DNA from: Antiquaquibacter metalliresistens
Lineage (GTDB): Bacteria > Actinomycetota > Actinomycetes > Actinomycetales > Microbacteriaceae
Reading direction: 5' to 3'
NCBI RefSeq assembly: GCF_029211225.1
Contig: NZ_JARGEM010000007.1
Coordinates: forward strand, 1-64,000
DNA length: 64,000 nt
In this document: positions 9,232 to 19,629 of the stretch, piece after piece
How positions within the stretch are numbered: the stretch's first letter is position 1
Layout of the letters: every line of letters begins with the position of its first letter
Position numbers and translations under genes: made by a program
Notes under the pieces: generated by a model
Told to the model about the DNA's origin: nothing
Database searches by the model: none
What the model saw: only the letters and a program-made list of their open reading frames with translations

Positions 9232-9362
9232 CCGTCGAGTTCCCCGGGGCACCATCACCCTCACCCTCAGCCAGATTCCCGCACATCCGTGCGGACAGGC
9301 GGGGTGATCAGCTCTCCGTCACGGTGCATTCTGTCGTGGCAGGGGAAAGGAATCCCAAGCAA
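9221..9362 (+). promoter_or_regulatory. Structured 5' leader of rho
   Basis: The gap between thrB and rho can fold extensively. Helices seen by eye are CGACGGC/GCCGTCG (9221-9227 with 9231-9237, spanning the thrB stop), GCACC/GGTGC (9249-9253 with 9323-9327), ATCACCC/GGGTGAT (9254-9260 with 9302-9308) and CCGCAC/GTGCGG (9279-9284 with 9289-9294). The ribosome site AGGGGAAAGG follows. Rho genes are often autoregulated through their leaders; that this leader does so is inference. Confidence 0.4.
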
Positions 9363-11303
9363 GTGACAGACGTCAGCATCCGCGCCAACGGCGCGGAGAC
9401 CCGCACTGACCTGGCCGCCCTCACCGTCGCCGAGCTGCAAGCGCTCGCGGCGGAGCGCGGTATCAGCGGTGCATCAAAACTTCGTAAAGGAGAACTCGTG
9501 GACGCGATCACCGAGAAGCAGGCCGACGAACAGGTGGCACAGCCCGCCGCGCAGCCCGTGAGCGAACAGTCGGCACCGGCCGCCGAGCCGGCCGAGTCCG
9601 CGGGCATCCCGGTGCGCAAGCGCACCTCCCGCCGGGCCACGAGCGCCGATGTGGACCCCAACGCCGTGATCCCCGCCGGGGCACCCGTCGTCGAACCGCG
9701 TGCCGAGACCGCGTCCCGCGCGGAGACCGAGCCTCGTGCGGAGACCCAGCCCCGCTCCGCCTCCGCACACGTCGCCCAGGCCGAGAGCGGTCTCGAGGCA
9801 CCGACGCAGCACCCCACCGAAGACCCGACGCCCGCGGACGTGCGCGTCGGCGAGACCCCCGCCGAGGGCGAGGGCGAGGCCGAGTCGGAGTCCGGGGGCG
9901 GGCGCAACTCCCGCAACCGCAACCGCAACCGCGGCGGTGGCAACGGCAACGGCAACAACAACAATGCCAACAACGATGGCCAGCGTCAGCAGAACAACCG
10001 CCAGCAGGGCGGCCAGCAGCAACAGCAGCAGCAGCGTGCCGACGAGGGCGACGAGAACTCCGAGCGCGGCGGCCGCAACCGCTACCGCGACCGTCGCCGC
10101 GGCCGTGGCCCGGTCGGGGACGACTTCGAGCCCGAGATCACCGAGGATGACGTGCTCATCCCGGTCGCCGGCATCCTCGACGTGCTCGACAACTACGCCT
10201 TCGTGCGCACCTCCGGCTACCTGCCGGGCAACAACGACGTCTACGTCTCGCTCGGCCAGGTCAAGAAGTACAACCTGCGCAAGGGCGACGCCGTGGTCGG
10301 CGCGATCCGCCAGCCTCGCGAGGGCGACCAGGGTCAGACGCGGCAGAAGTACAACGCGCTCGTGAAGATCGACTCGATCAACGGCCTGCCGGTCGAAGAG
10401 GCGGCCAACCGCGTCGAGTTCGGCAAGCTCACCCCGCTGTACCCGCAGGAGCGACTGCGTCTGGAGACGGACTCGGCCAAGCTGTCGACCCGCATCATCG
10501 ACCTCGTGTCGCCGATCGGCAAGGGCCAGCGCGGCCTGATCGTCTCGCCGCCGAAGGCGGGCAAGACGCTCGTGCTGCAGGCCATCGCCAACGCGATCTC
10601 CAAGAACAACCCCGAGGTGCACCTCATGGTCGTGCTCGTCGACGAGCGCCCCGAAGAGGTCACCGACATGCAGCGCACGGTGAAGGGCGAGGTCATCGCC
10701 TCGACCTTCGACCGCCCGGCCGAAGACCACACGACGGTCGCCGAGCTCGCCATCGAGCGCGCCAAGCGTCTCGTCGAGCTCGGTCACGACGTCGTCGTGC
10801 TGCTCGACTCGATCACGCGCCTCGGTCGTGCCTACAACCTCTCGGCTCCGGCATCCGGCCGCGTGCTCTCGGGCGGCGTCGACTCCTCGGCGCTCTACCC
10901 GCCGAAGCGCTTCTTCGGTGCCGCGCGCAACATCGAGGAGGGCGGCTCGCTCACCATCATCGCGACCGCGCTCGTCGAGACCGGTTCCAAGATGGACGAG
11001 GTCATCTTCGAGGAGTTCAAGGGCACCGGCAACATGGAGCTTCGCCTCTCGCGCCAGCTGGCCGACAAGCGGATCTTCCCGGCGGTGGACGTCAATGCGT
11101 CCGGCACCCGTCGCGAGGAGATGCTCATGGGCGCCGACGAGGTCAAGGTCACCTGGAAGCTGCGTCGTGCCCTCGCCGGTCTCGACCAGCAGCAGGCGCT
11201 CGAGATCGTGCTCGGCAAGCTCAAGGAGACCTCCTCGAACGTCGAGTTCCTCATGCAGATCCAGAAGTCGATGCCCACCGCGGGCGGCGGCGACAAGGAG
11301 TAG
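9363..11303 (+). CDS. rho: Transcription termination factor Rho
   Basis: A hexameric RNA-dependent ATPase/helicase of 646 residues. The start GTG 9363 follows AGGGGAAAGG. In order: a SAP-like Rho_N helix-turn-helix ([20 protein letters not shown]), a long disordered insertion rich in Glu/Ala and then Asn, Arg, Gly and Gln (about residues 60-250), the cold-shock RNA-binding domain ([19 protein letters not shown]), and the RecA-like core with Walker [13 protein letters not shown] and Walker [17 protein letters not shown]. The Arg/Asn-rich insertion is typical of high-GC actinobacterial Rho and probably adds RNA affinity. prfA follows after two bases. Confidence 0.95.
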   Translation: MTDVSIRANGAETRTDLAALTVAELQALAAERGISGASKLRKGELVDAITEKQADEQVAQPAAQPVSEQSAPAAEPAESAGIPVRKRTSRRATSADVDPNAVIPAGAPVVEPRAETASRAETEPRAETQPRSASAHVAQAESGLEAPTQHPTEDPTPADVRVGETPAEGEGEAESESGGGRNSRNRNRNRGGGNGNGNNNNANNDGQRQQNNRQQGGQQQQQQQRADEGDENSERGGRNRYRDRRRGRGPVGDDFEPEITEDDVLIPVAGILDVLDNYAFVRTSGYLPGNNDVYVSLGQVKKYNLRKGDAVVGAIRQPREGDQGQTRQKYNALVKIDSINGLPVEEAANRVEFGKLTPLYPQERLRLETDSAKLSTRIIDLVSPIGKGQRGLIVSPPKAGKTLVLQAIANAISKNNPEVHLMVVLVDERPEEVTDMQRTVKGEVIASTFDRPAEDHTTVAELAIERAKRLVELGHDVVVLLDSITRLGRAYNLSAPASGRVLSGGVDSSALYPPKRFFGAARNIEEGGSLTIIATALVETGSKMDEVIFEEFKGTGNMELRLSRQLADKRIFPAVDVNASGTRREEMLMGADEVKVTWKLRRALAGLDQQQALEIVLGKLKETSSNVEFLMQIQKSMPTAGGGDKE

Positions 11304-11305
11304 CC

Positions 11306-12379
11306 ATGTTCGAGTCAGTGCAATCGCTGCTGGCCGAACACGACGAGCTCCAGGGTCAGCTGGCCGACCCGGAACTCCACTCGGATCCGGCCAGGTCGAA
11401 GCGCGTCAACCGACGCTACGCCGAGCTCTCGCGCATCGTCGCCGCCTACAACGACTGGCGGCAGCTCACCGACGATCTTGCGGCAGCGCAAGAGATGGCG
11501 TCCGAGGACGCCTCGATCGCCGACGAGATCCCCGGGATGACCGAGGCGCTCGATGCCGCCCAGGAGAAACTGCGCCGCCTGCTCATCCCGCGCGATCCCA
11601 ACGATGCCCGTGACGTGATCATGGAGATCAAGATGGGGGAGGGCGGCGCCGAGTCGGCGCTGTTCGCGGGCGATCTGCTGCGCATGTACCTGCACTACGC
11701 GGAGTCCAAGAAGTGGAAGACCGAGATCATCGAGCAGACCTCGAGCGACCTCGGCGGCATCAAAGACGTGCAGGTCGCGTTCAAGGGCAACTCCACGGAT
11801 CCCGCGGAGGGCGTGTGGGCGCACCTGAAGTATGAGGGCGGCGTGCACCGCGTGCAGCGCGTGCCCGCGACCGAGTCGCAGGGGCGCATCCACACCTCGG
11901 CGGCGGGCGTGCTCGTCTTCCCGGAGGTCGACGAGCCCGAAGAGGTCGAGATCAACCCCAACGACCTCAAGATCGACGTCTACCGCTCGAGCGGGCCCGG
12001 CGGCCAGTCCGTCAACACGACGGACTCGGCGGTGCGCATCACGCACATCCCGACGGGCATCGTCGTGGCCATGCAGAACGAGAAATCGCAGTTGCAGAAC
12101 CGCGAGGCCGGCATGCGCGTGCTGCGCGCGCGCATCCTGGCCCACCACCAGGAGATCGCGGATGCCGAGGCCAGCGAGTTTCGCAAGGGTCAGATCCGCA
12201 CGATGGACCGCTCGGAGCGCATCCGCACCTACAACTTCCCCGAGAACCGCATCGCCGACCACCGCACGGGCTACAAGGCCTACAACCTCGATGCCGTGAT
12301 GAACGGGGCGCTCGAGCCGGTCATCCAGTCGTGCATCATCGCGGATGAGGAAGCGCGGCTCGCGGAGGTCGGCTCGTAG
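11306..12379 (+). CDS. prfA: Peptide chain release factor 1
   Basis: RF-1 (357 residues) recognises UAA and UAG and triggers peptide release on the ribosome. The codon-recognition tripeptide PAT is in [15 protein letters not shown], and the catalytic GGQ (residues 232-234) is in [17 protein letters not shown]. It sits directly behind rho and ahead of prmC, which methylates the GGQ glutamine, a widely conserved pairing. A long perfect hairpin separates it from prmC. Confidence 0.97.
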   Translation: MFESVQSLLAEHDELQGQLADPELHSDPARSKRVNRRYAELSRIVAAYNDWRQLTDDLAAAQEMASEDASIADEIPGMTEALDAAQEKLRRLLIPRDPNDARDVIMEIKMGEGGAESALFAGDLLRMYLHYAESKKWKTEIIEQTSSDLGGIKDVQVAFKGNSTDPAEGVWAHLKYEGGVHRVQRVPATESQGRIHTSAAGVLVFPEVDEPEEVEINPNDLKIDVYRSSGPGGQSVNTTDSAVRITHIPTGIVVAMQNEKSQLQNREAGMRVLRARILAHHQEIADAEASEFRKGQIRTMDRSERIRTYNFPENRIADHRTGYKAYNLDAVMNGALEPVIQSCIIADEEARLAEVGS

Positions 12380-12390
12380 CAGCGGCGGTC

Positions 12391-12461
12391 GCGGGCGGAT
12401 CGATGCGGGCTTCCGCCCAAAGATGCCCCCCGAACCCCGAAGCCCGCATCGATCCGCCCGC
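12391..12461. terminator. Perfect 23-bp hairpin between prfA and prmC
   Basis: Bases 12391-12413 are the exact reverse complement of 12439-12461, with a 25-nt loop. The stem begins GCGGGCGGATCGATGCGGG. There is no T run after it. It could terminate or pause transcription after prfA, protect the mRNA 3' end, or be a mobile palindromic repeat. The ribosome site of prmC (GAAGAAGAGA) lies about 30 nt beyond. Confidence 0.6.
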
Positions 12462-12501
12462 TCCGATCGCGCACCGACCGACCACCACGCGAAGAAGAGA
12501 T

Positions 12502-13383
12502 ATGAACGCCACCACTGATCTCGAGCCGCGTCGCGTCGCGGCGGTGCTCGAGCGCGCCGTAGCGGTGCTCGAAGGGGCCCGGGTGCCGAGCCCGAGGCCG
12601 GACGCCGAGCTGCTCGTCGGGCACGTGCTGGGCATCGGTCGGGGCGAAGTGCAGGCGAAGGCGGCCATCGACGCCGAGCTCGAGGCGGCGCAGGTCGCCG
12701 CGGTGCTCGAGCTCGTCGAGCGGCGCGCGGCGCGCGAGCCGCTGCAGCACATCACCGGCCGCGCAGCCTTCCGGCGCCTCGAACTGGCGGTGGGCCCAGG
12801 CGTGTTCGTTCCGCGACCGGAGACCGAGTTCGTGGCGCAGTTCGCCATCGACGCCCTCGCGGCCACGGCATCCCCGGCCCCGATCGGTGTGGACCTCGGC
12901 ACCGGCAGCGGCGCGATCGCGCTCGCGATGGCCACGGAGGTGCCGCACGCGAGCGTCGTGGGTGTGGAGGTCTCGCCGCTGGCCTTCGTGTGGACGCGCC
13001 AGAACTTCCGCGAGGTCGGTGCGGCCAATGCCCGCCCGGTGTTCGCGGATCTGGCCAATGCACTGCCCGAACTCGACGGCGCCGTCGACGTCGTGATCTC
13101 GAACCCGCCGTACATCCCCGTCGGTGCCATACCCCGCGACCCCGAGGTGCGCCTGTTCGATCCGGAGATCGCGCTCTACGGCGGCGAGGACGGTCTAGAT
13201 GTCGTGCGCCAGGTCTCCGCGACCGCTCGCCGCTTGCTGCGCCCGGGCGGCACCCTCGTGCTCGAGCACGGCGAACTGCAGGCGGCCCCGATCGCCGCGC
13301 TACTGACGCAGGACGGCTGGCGCGCCGTCGCCCACCACCGCGACCTGCTCGGTCGCGACCGCGCGACGACCGCCCTGCGCTAG
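12502..13383 (+). CDS. prmC: Peptide chain release factor N5-glutamine methyltransferase
   Basis: This SAM-dependent enzyme of 293 residues methylates the glutamine of the GGQ motif in release factors 1 and 2. A helical N-terminal domain binds the release factor; the Rossmann domain carries the SAM motif GVDLGTGSGAIALAM and the substrate-binding NPPY (N201, in ISNPPYIPVG). ATG 12502 follows GAAGAAGAGA. Its TAG stop shares CTAG (13380-13383) with the stop of the opposing HAD gene. Confidence 0.93.
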   Translation: MNATTDLEPRRVAAVLERAVAVLEGARVPSPRPDAELLVGHVLGIGRGEVQAKAAIDAELEAAQVAAVLELVERRAAREPLQHITGRAAFRRLELAVGPGVFVPRPETEFVAQFAIDALAATASPAPIGVDLGTGSGAIALAMATEVPHASVVGVEVSPLAFVWTRQNFREVGAANARPVFADLANALPELDGAVDVVISNPPYIPVGAIPRDPEVRLFDPEIALYGGEDGLDVVRQVSATARRLLRPGGTLVLEHGELQAAPIAALLTQDGWRAVAHHRDLLGRDRATTALR

Positions 13384-13991
13384 CGGTCCGCGGCGAACGC
13401 CTCGATGGCCGCGAGCAGCCCCTCCGCGGTGCCGTAGAGGTAGCCCGTGATGCCGAGGCTCTGCGCGCCGGCAACGTTCTCCGGCAGGTCGTCGGCGAAG
13501 AACGCCTCCCCGGCCGTGACGCCGTAGGAATCCAGCACTCGCTGGAACACGACCGGGTCGGGCTTGCGCGCCCCGTAGTCGCTCGAGGTGAACCGGTGGT
13601 CGCCGAACACCTCGATGAGCTCGGGCGCGAGCGTCGCGAGATGCTTGGAGGCGAGGGCCCCGTTGTTGGTCAACAGCGTGACCTGTCCGAGCTCGGATGC
13701 CCGCCGCACCGCCGCGAGTGCCGCGGGCCGCGCGGTCATCGCCTCGCCGCGCACCCGCACCCATTCGGCCTCGTCCACCGGCACCCCGAGCGCCGACTCG
13801 AGCGCCCGGATGTAGTCCTCGGGTGTCGCGAAGATGCCCGCCTCGGCGGCCCACTCGCCCTCGTCGTGCCACCAGCGGCGGCGCAGCTCGGCGAGCGGCA
13901 GGCCGGTCAGCCGCGTCATCCCCGCCATTCGGGCGCGCCAGTCGTAGTCGTAGAGCACGTCGTCCATGTCGAAGATGAAGAGCAGACTCAC
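13380..13991 (-). CDS. HAD superfamily hydrolase (copy 1)
   Basis: A 203-residue HAD-IA-type phosphatase or phosphatase-like protein. Motif I is FIFDMDDVLYDYDW with the nucleophile and acid/base Asp pair, motif II is LLTNNG, motif III is the lysine in GARKPDPVVF, and motif IV is FFADDLPENVAGA. The cap is short and helical. GTG 13991 overlaps the stop of the upstream paralogue (GTGA). Substrate unknown. The pair lies antisense between prmC and the Sua5 gene. Confidence 0.85.
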   Translation of the reverse strand: MSLLFIFDMDDVLYDYDWRARMAGMTRLTGLPLAELRRRWWHDEGEWAAEAGIFATPEDYIRALESALGVPVDEAEWVRVRGEAMTARPAALAAVRRASELGQVTLLTNNGALASKHLATLAPELIEVFGDHRFTSSDYGARKPDPVVFQRVLDSYGVTAGEAFFADDLPENVAGAQSLGITGYLYGTAEGLLAAIEAFAADR

Positions 13992-14620
13992 CGCGCGCGC
14001 CCCGCGAACGCCTCGATCGTCTCGATCAGGCCGTCGGTCTGCGGCACGCCGTCGACCCACTCGAGCCGCACGGCCGTCAGTCCGACCGCGCGCGCGCCCG
14101 CGATGTTGTCGGCGTTGTCGTCGAGCAGAAAGGCGTCAGCGGGTCGCGCCCCGAAGTGCGCGACCGCCCGCTCGTAGAGCGCGGCATCGGGTTTGCGCGA
14201 GCCGAGCATGCAGCTGAACAGCGCGTTCGGCCCGACGATGGCGGCGACATCCGGCGCGATGACGGGCAGGGATGCGGCGGTCGCCGGGGGATTGTTCGAC
14301 AGCAGCGCGACCGTGCCCAGCTCGGCCGCGCGCGAGAGGGCGGCCACGCTCGCGTCGATGCGGGTCATCGCGCCCTTGCGCACCAGCGCCCACTGCTCGA
14401 GCGTGAGCCGCCGACCACCGGTCACCGCGGCGAACTCGTCGAGATAGGCATCGGGAGTGGGCCACTCGCCGACCTCCGCGCGCGTCTCGTAGCCGTCGGC
14501 CCACCAGGCGCGGGCGAGACGGTACTGGCTGACCCCGCTGAGCCGCGCGAGCTCGGGGAGGCGACGGCGGAAATCGTACGCATAGAGCGTCTTGTCGAGG
14601 TCGAAGAAATAGAGGTTCAC
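13988..14620 (-). CDS. HAD superfamily hydrolase (copy 2)
   Basis: About 210 residues, clearly paralogous to the gene it overlaps downstream: motif I YFFDLDKTLYAYDF, motif II LLSNNP, motif III GSRKPDAALYE, motif IV FLLDDNADNIAGA, in the same spacing. The family includes small phosphatases for sugar phosphates and nucleotides; the substrate cannot be told. GTG 14620 is preferred; TTG 14623 is possible. No clear Shine-Dalgarno sequence is seen. It diverges from the Sua5 gene. Confidence 0.83.
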   Translation of the reverse strand: MNLYFFDLDKTLYAYDFRRRLPELARLSGVSQYRLARAWWADGYETRAEVGEWPTPDAYLDEFAAVTGGRRLTLEQWALVRKGAMTRIDASVAALSRAAELGTVALLSNNPPATAASLPVIAPDVAAIVGPNALFSCMLGSRKPDAALYERAVAHFGARPADAFLLDDNADNIAGARAVGLTAVRLEWVDGVPQTDGLIETIEAFAGRAR

Positions 14621-14651
14621 CAACGCACAAGTCTGTCATCGATCTCGCGGG

Positions 14652-14657
14652 TACGAT
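14652..14657 (+). promoter_or_regulatory. Candidate -10 element of the Sua5-wecA unit
   Basis: TACGAT ends 9 nt before the ATG at 14667, so the transcript leader would be only a few bases. No clear -35 hexamer. Low-confidence motif call. Confidence 0.3.
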
Positions 14658-14666
14658 GGTCAGGCC

Positions 14667-15323
14667 ATGGCCCCCACCTACGACTGCTCGGTCGAAGCAG
14701 AGCTGCTGACCGGCATGCGTCTCGCACGCACGGCCATCGGACGCGGCGACCTCGTCGTGCTCCCGACCGACACCGTGTACGGCATCGCCGCCGACGCCTT
14801 CAACCCGACGGCCGTGCAGAGGCTCATCGACGCGAAGGGGCGCACCCGGCAGTCCCCGCCCCCGGTGCTCATTCCGGGCATCCCAACGCTCGACGCGCTG
14901 GCCGAGAGCGTGCCGGACGAGGTGCGCGAACTGGTCGCGACCTACTGGCCGGGTGCGCTGACCGTCATCCTGCCCGCTCAGTCGTCGCTGGCCTGGGATC
15001 TCGGCGAGACTCGCGGCACGGTCGCCCTGCGGATGCCCGCCAACCGCATCGCCCTCGAGTTGCTCTCCGAGACCGGCCCCCTCGCCGTCTCCAGCGCCAA
15101 CCTCACCGGACAGCCGGCCGCGACGACCGCGGCCGAGGCCGAGGCGATGCTCGGCGATTCGGTGAGCATCTACCTCGACGGGGGCCCGGGCGGCACCGTG
15201 GCATCGACGATCGTGGATGCCACGGCCCTCGGCCTGCCGGAGGGCAAGCTGCGCATCGTGCGCGAGGGCGCCATCGCGTCCGAGGACCTGCGCGCCCTCC
15301 TCGGGGCGGAGCGCTTCGCGTGA
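14667..15323 (+). CDS. L-threonylcarbamoyladenylate synthase (Sua5/YciO/YrdC family)
   Basis: A 218-residue YrdC-fold enzyme that makes threonylcarbamoyl-AMP from threonine, bicarbonate and ATP for the t6A modification of ANN-decoding tRNAs. Family motifs are VVLPTDTVYGIAADA, the KGR-containing DAKGRTRQSPPP, and SSANLTGQPAATT. There is no extra C-terminal Sua5 domain, so it is the short TsaC-like form. It normally follows prmC in this phylum; here two antisense HAD genes intervene. The next gene overlaps it by GTGA. Confidence 0.9.
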   Translation: MAPTYDCSVEAELLTGMRLARTAIGRGDLVVLPTDTVYGIAADAFNPTAVQRLIDAKGRTRQSPPPVLIPGIPTLDALAESVPDEVRELVATYWPGALTVILPAQSSLAWDLGETRGTVALRMPANRIALELLSETGPLAVSSANLTGQPAATTAAEAEAMLGDSVSIYLDGGPGGTVASTIVDATALGLPEGKLRIVREGAIASEDLRALLGAERFA

Positions 15324-16543
15324 GGTACTACGTGCTCGTCGCGGGCATCTCGGCGCTCGTGACCTTCGGACTGTCGTTCGTGATCTTCAAGCTCAGCATC
15401 AAGTACCGGCTCTATCCGAAGATCCGCGAGCGCGACGTGCATTCGCGGCCCACGCCGCGGCTGGGCGGCGTCGCGATGTTCCTCGGCATCGCTCTGGCCA
15501 TCCTCGTCGCGTCGCAGCTGAGCAACTTCCACATCGTCTTCGGTGAGCCGCATGCGGTGATCGGCATCGCGGCCGCCGCGCTCGTGATCGTGCTGATCGG
15601 CGTCGCGGACGACATCTGGGATCTGGACTGGCTCACCAAGCTCGCCGGCCAGATCATCGCCGCGGGCCTGATCGCCTGGCAAGGCGTGCAGATCTCGACG
15701 CTGCCGATCGGCGGGCAAACGATCGTCTCGCCCTACGTCTCCTTGATCCTCACCGTGCTGGCCATCGTGCTGGTGATGAACGCGATCAACTTCATCGACG
15801 GCCTCGATGGTCTCGTCGCCGGTGTCGCCCTCATCGCCAACGGCGTGTTCTTCATCTACGTGTACTTCCTGCAGCAGCAGGCGCAGACCGAGTACTACAA
15901 CATCGCATCCCTGCTGACGGCGGCGGTCATCGGGGCCTGCGTCGGATTCCTGCCGCTGAACTTCCACCCAGCGAAGCTGTTCATGGGGGATGCCGGGGCG
16001 CTGTTGATCGGCCTGCTCATGGCCGCGTCCGCCATCTCCGTCACCGGACAGGTCGACGCCGGCGCCTTCGACAACCCTGGCGTGTTCACCGGCGCGCTGC
16101 TGCCGGCGTTCATCCCGATCCTGCTGCCGTTCGCCGTGCTCATCGTGCCCCTGCTGGACTTCGGCCTGGCGGTGATCCGTCGGCTGCGGGCGGGCAAGTC
16201 GCCGTTCACCGCCGACCGCAAGCACCTGCACCATCGCCTGCTCGACATGGGGCACTCGCACCTGCACGCCGTGCTGATCTTCTACGCCTGGACGCTCGTC
16301 GTCTCGGTCGGCACCCTGCTCTACATGTTCATCCCGGCCATCTGGGCCACCCTCATCATCGCCGTGGGGCTGCTCGCGTGCACCGCGGTGACCCTGCTGC
16401 CGCTGAGTCGACGCAAGGCGCTCGAGGCGGCCGCGCAATCGGCGGACGAGGCGAATCCGGCCGACCCGGAGCTCGCACGCTTCGACGGACTGGACGCGGC
16501 GGGCGAGGATCCCGAGATCATCGAAGGAGAGGCCGTCCGATGA
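15320..16543 (+). CDS. Undecaprenyl-phosphate sugar-1-phosphate transferase (WecA/TagO/MraY family)
   Basis: A polytopic membrane enzyme of 407 residues with about 11 hydrophobic segments. It transfers a sugar-1-phosphate (usually GlcNAc-1-P) from a UDP-sugar to undecaprenyl phosphate, starting a cell-wall glycopolymer. Motifs: the cytoplasmic RPTPRLGG, GVADDIWDLDWLTK, the Asp-rich INFIDGLDGLVAG, and the His motif HLHHRLLDMGHSH. A charged C-terminal tail (about 45 residues) is rich in Ala, Asp and Glu. GTG 15320 overlaps the Sua5 stop; the TGA overlaps the next ATG. Confidence 0.88.
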   Translation: MRYYVLVAGISALVTFGLSFVIFKLSIKYRLYPKIRERDVHSRPTPRLGGVAMFLGIALAILVASQLSNFHIVFGEPHAVIGIAAAALVIVLIGVADDIWDLDWLTKLAGQIIAAGLIAWQGVQISTLPIGGQTIVSPYVSLILTVLAIVLVMNAINFIDGLDGLVAGVALIANGVFFIYVYFLQQQAQTEYYNIASLLTAAVIGACVGFLPLNFHPAKLFMGDAGALLIGLLMAASAISVTGQVDAGAFDNPGVFTGALLPAFIPILLPFAVLIVPLLDFGLAVIRRLRAGKSPFTADRKHLHHRLLDMGHSHLHAVLIFYAWTLVVSVGTLLYMFIPAIWATLIIAVGLLACTAVTLLPLSRRKALEAAAQSADEANPADPELARFDGLDAAGEDPEIIEGEAVR

Positions 16544-17001
16544 CTGCTGCCACCATTCTCAAGCGCGTGCTCGTCTACGGCGGCCTGCTCGCCGCTGCGA
16601 TCGCGATCGTCGGCGGTGCGGTCGGCTACGCCGTGGTGGGCCCGCGCGGGCTCGTGAGCGCGCTCATCGGCACCGCGATGGCCTTCGTCTTCCTCGCGGT
16701 CACGGCCGGGAGCATCCTGCTGGCCAATCGCACGAGCAGGTCTGACGTGCTGAATCCGGCGTTCTTCGGCATCGTGCTCGGGGGATGGCTGCTGAAGTTC
16801 GTGGTCTTCCTCGTGCTCGTCTTCGTGCTCAAGGACCAGCCGTGGATCGACAACACAGTGCTGTTCCTCAGCATCGTCGCCGGCGTGGTCGGCAGCCTCG
16901 TCGTCGACCTGTTGGTGGTGGCGAGATCGCGCATGCCGTACGTCTCAGATATCTCGATGCCGAGAGACTCCGGCAATCCGGACACCGAGCCCCGGCAGTA
17001 A
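16540..17001 (+). CDS. AtpI-like membrane protein ahead of the ATP synthase genes
   Basis: A 153-residue protein with four hydrophobic segments (starting about residues 8, 37, 74 and 103) and a polar C-terminal tail. Its place between wecA and atpB is where actinobacteria keep a small AtpI/Atp-operon membrane protein, thought to help c-ring assembly or Mg transport. Sequence alone does not prove that role. ATG 16540 overlaps the wecA stop. Confidence 0.65.
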   Translation: MTAATILKRVLVYGGLLAAAIAIVGGAVGYAVVGPRGLVSALIGTAMAFVFLAVTAGSILLANRTSRSDVLNPAFFGIVLGGWLLKFVVFLVLVFVLKDQPWIDNTVLFLSIVAGVVGSLVVDLLVVARSRMPYVSDISMPRDSGNPDTEPRQ

Positions 17002-17017
17002 TGACCGCCGGTAATAG

Positions 17018-17040
17018 GGATTCGGAGTAATGCCGAATCC
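17018..17040 (+). terminator. Hairpin ahead of atpB
   Basis: GGATTCGG (17018-17025) pairs with CCGAATCC (17033-17040) around a seven-base loop, followed by TTGATAGTGTTT. It may terminate or attenuate transcripts from wecA/atpI before the ATP synthase genes, or regulate entry into them. Confidence 0.45.
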
Positions 17041-17087
17041 TTGATAGTGTTTGAGGCGATCGCCCCCCCACTTCCATCGCCGCGTGG

Positions 17088-18220
<1,133 letters not shown>

Positions 18221-18229
18221 GGACTTCCC

Positions 18230-18799
18230 ATGCTGCACGTGCTCTTCACGGCGACAGAGGAGGCGGCGACGCCGAATCCGCTGATCCCGGCGGTCTACGA
18301 CATCGTGTGGTCGATCGTGCCGTTCCTGATCATCCTCGTGCTGTTCTGGCGCGTGGTGCTGCCGGCGATGCAGAAGACGCTGGATGCCCGCGCCGAGCTC
18401 ATCGAGGGTGGCATCACGAAGGCGGAGAAGGCCCAGGCCGAAGCCGCCGCCGCGCTCGAGCAGTACCAGGCGCAGCTCGCCGAGGGGCGTGCCGAGGCCG
18501 CGAAGATCCGTGAGCAGGCTCGTCTGGATGGCACGGCGATGGTCAACGAGGCCAAGGAGCAGGCCGCGGCCGAGGCCGCGCGCGTCACCGCGAACGCGCT
18601 CGCCACGATCGAGGCCGAGCGTCAGGCCGCATTGGTCTCGCTGCGTTCCGAGGTCGGCTCACTCGCGATCGACCTCGCCTCCGGCGTGATCGGCCAGAGC
18701 CTCACCGATGACAAGAAGGCCTCCGCGATGGTCGACCAGTTCCTGGCCGACCTCGAGGCCTCCGAGAAGTCCGGCACCGACAAGAAGGCGACCAAGTAG
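18230..18799 (+). CDS. atpF: F1Fo ATP synthase subunit b
   Basis: The peripheral-stalk subunit, 189 residues. One membrane segment (IVWSIVPFLIILVLFWRVVL, about residues 25-44) is followed by a long Ala/Glu/Lys-rich coiled coil that links Fo to the delta subunit. The C terminus is highly charged (SGTDKKATK). ATG 18230 lies nine bases after atpE and two bases separate it from atpH. Confidence 0.95.
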   Translation: MLHVLFTATEEAATPNPLIPAVYDIVWSIVPFLIILVLFWRVVLPAMQKTLDARAELIEGGITKAEKAQAEAAAALEQYQAQLAEGRAEAAKIREQARLDGTAMVNEAKEQAAAEAARVTANALATIEAERQAALVSLRSEVGSLAIDLASGVIGQSLTDDKKASAMVDQFLADLEASEKSGTDKKATK

Positions 18800-18801
18800 C
18801 C

Positions 18802-19596
18802 ATGGGTTCAGCGACGAGTCAGGCCTTGGCGGGCGCCCGTGCGGCGCTTGCCGGGCTCGGCGGCAAGGACGGTCTCGCCACCGGCGAGCAGCTGTTCGAG
18901 GCCGTGCGGGTGATCGGCGACTCCGCGCAGCTGCGCAGCGCCCTCGCCGACTCGTCCGCCGACCCGGCGGCGAAGCAGGCGCTCGTCGCCACCGTCTTCG
19001 CCTCGCTCGGCGCCTCGGCGAAGTCGCTGCTCACCTCCATCGCCGCGAGCCGCTGGTCCAGCCAGGACGACCTGCTCGCTGGCATCGAGGAGATCGGCAT
19101 CCGCGCCGTCGCTGGGTCCGCGAAGTCGGGCGTTTCGATCGTCGATGAGCTCATGGCCTTCCAGGCCGCGGTCGACTCCGACTCCGAGCTCGAACTCGCG
19201 GTCGGCAGCAAGCTCGGCTCGCCCGACGCCAAGGGAGCCCTCGTGGCCTCACTGCTGTCGAAGAAGGCGAGCGCCCAGACCGTCGCGATCGTCGACCAGC
19301 TCGTTCGCCAGCCACGTGGTCGGCGCATCGGTCAGCTGCTCTCGACGGCCGCGGACATCGTCGCGGACGAGGCGGGGCTCGCGGTCGCGACCGTCGTCAC
19401 GGCCGCCCCGCTCAGCGCGGCCCAGCTCGAGCGGCTGCGCGCCGGCCTCGCGAAGAGCTACGGGCGGGATCTCAAGCTCAACCACGTGATCGATCCCGCG
19501 ATCATCGGCGGCGTGCGGGTGCAGGTCGGCGACGACGTCATCGACGGCAGCGTGTCCACCCGCCTCACCGACCTCAGGCTTCAGCTCGCTGGCTAG
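18802..19596 (+). CDS. atpH: F1Fo ATP synthase subunit delta
   Basis: The delta subunit (264 residues) joins the peripheral stalk to the top of F1. It has the helical N-terminal OSCP fold and the family's C-terminal block ending [22 protein letters not shown] followed by [10 protein letters not shown]. At 264 residues it is longer than the 180 of Escherichia coli; actinobacterial delta subunits commonly are. Gene order and spacing fit the atp operon. Confidence 0.93.
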   Translation: MGSATSQALAGARAALAGLGGKDGLATGEQLFEAVRVIGDSAQLRSALADSSADPAAKQALVATVFASLGASAKSLLTSIAASRWSSQDDLLAGIEEIGIRAVAGSAKSGVSIVDELMAFQAAVDSDSELELAVGSKLGSPDAKGALVASLLSKKASAQTVAIVDQLVRQPRGRRIGQLLSTAADIVADEAGLAVATVVTAAPLSAAQLERLRAGLAKSYGRDLKLNHVIDPAIIGGVRVQVGDDVIDGSVSTRLTDLRLQLAG

Positions 19597-19629
19597 CGGG
19601 CCAGATACATCCACCAGAAGGAACCGAAA

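Noticed and set aside
9900-10130. Low-complexity Asn/Gln/Arg stretch as a possible repeat expansion artefact
   Set aside because: It is in frame inside rho and typical of actinobacterial Rho insertions.
16981-17087. A sigma-A promoter directly upstream of atpB
   Set aside because: Several AT-rich hexamers occur but no pair with correct spacing; transcription from wecA or upstream remains equally likely.
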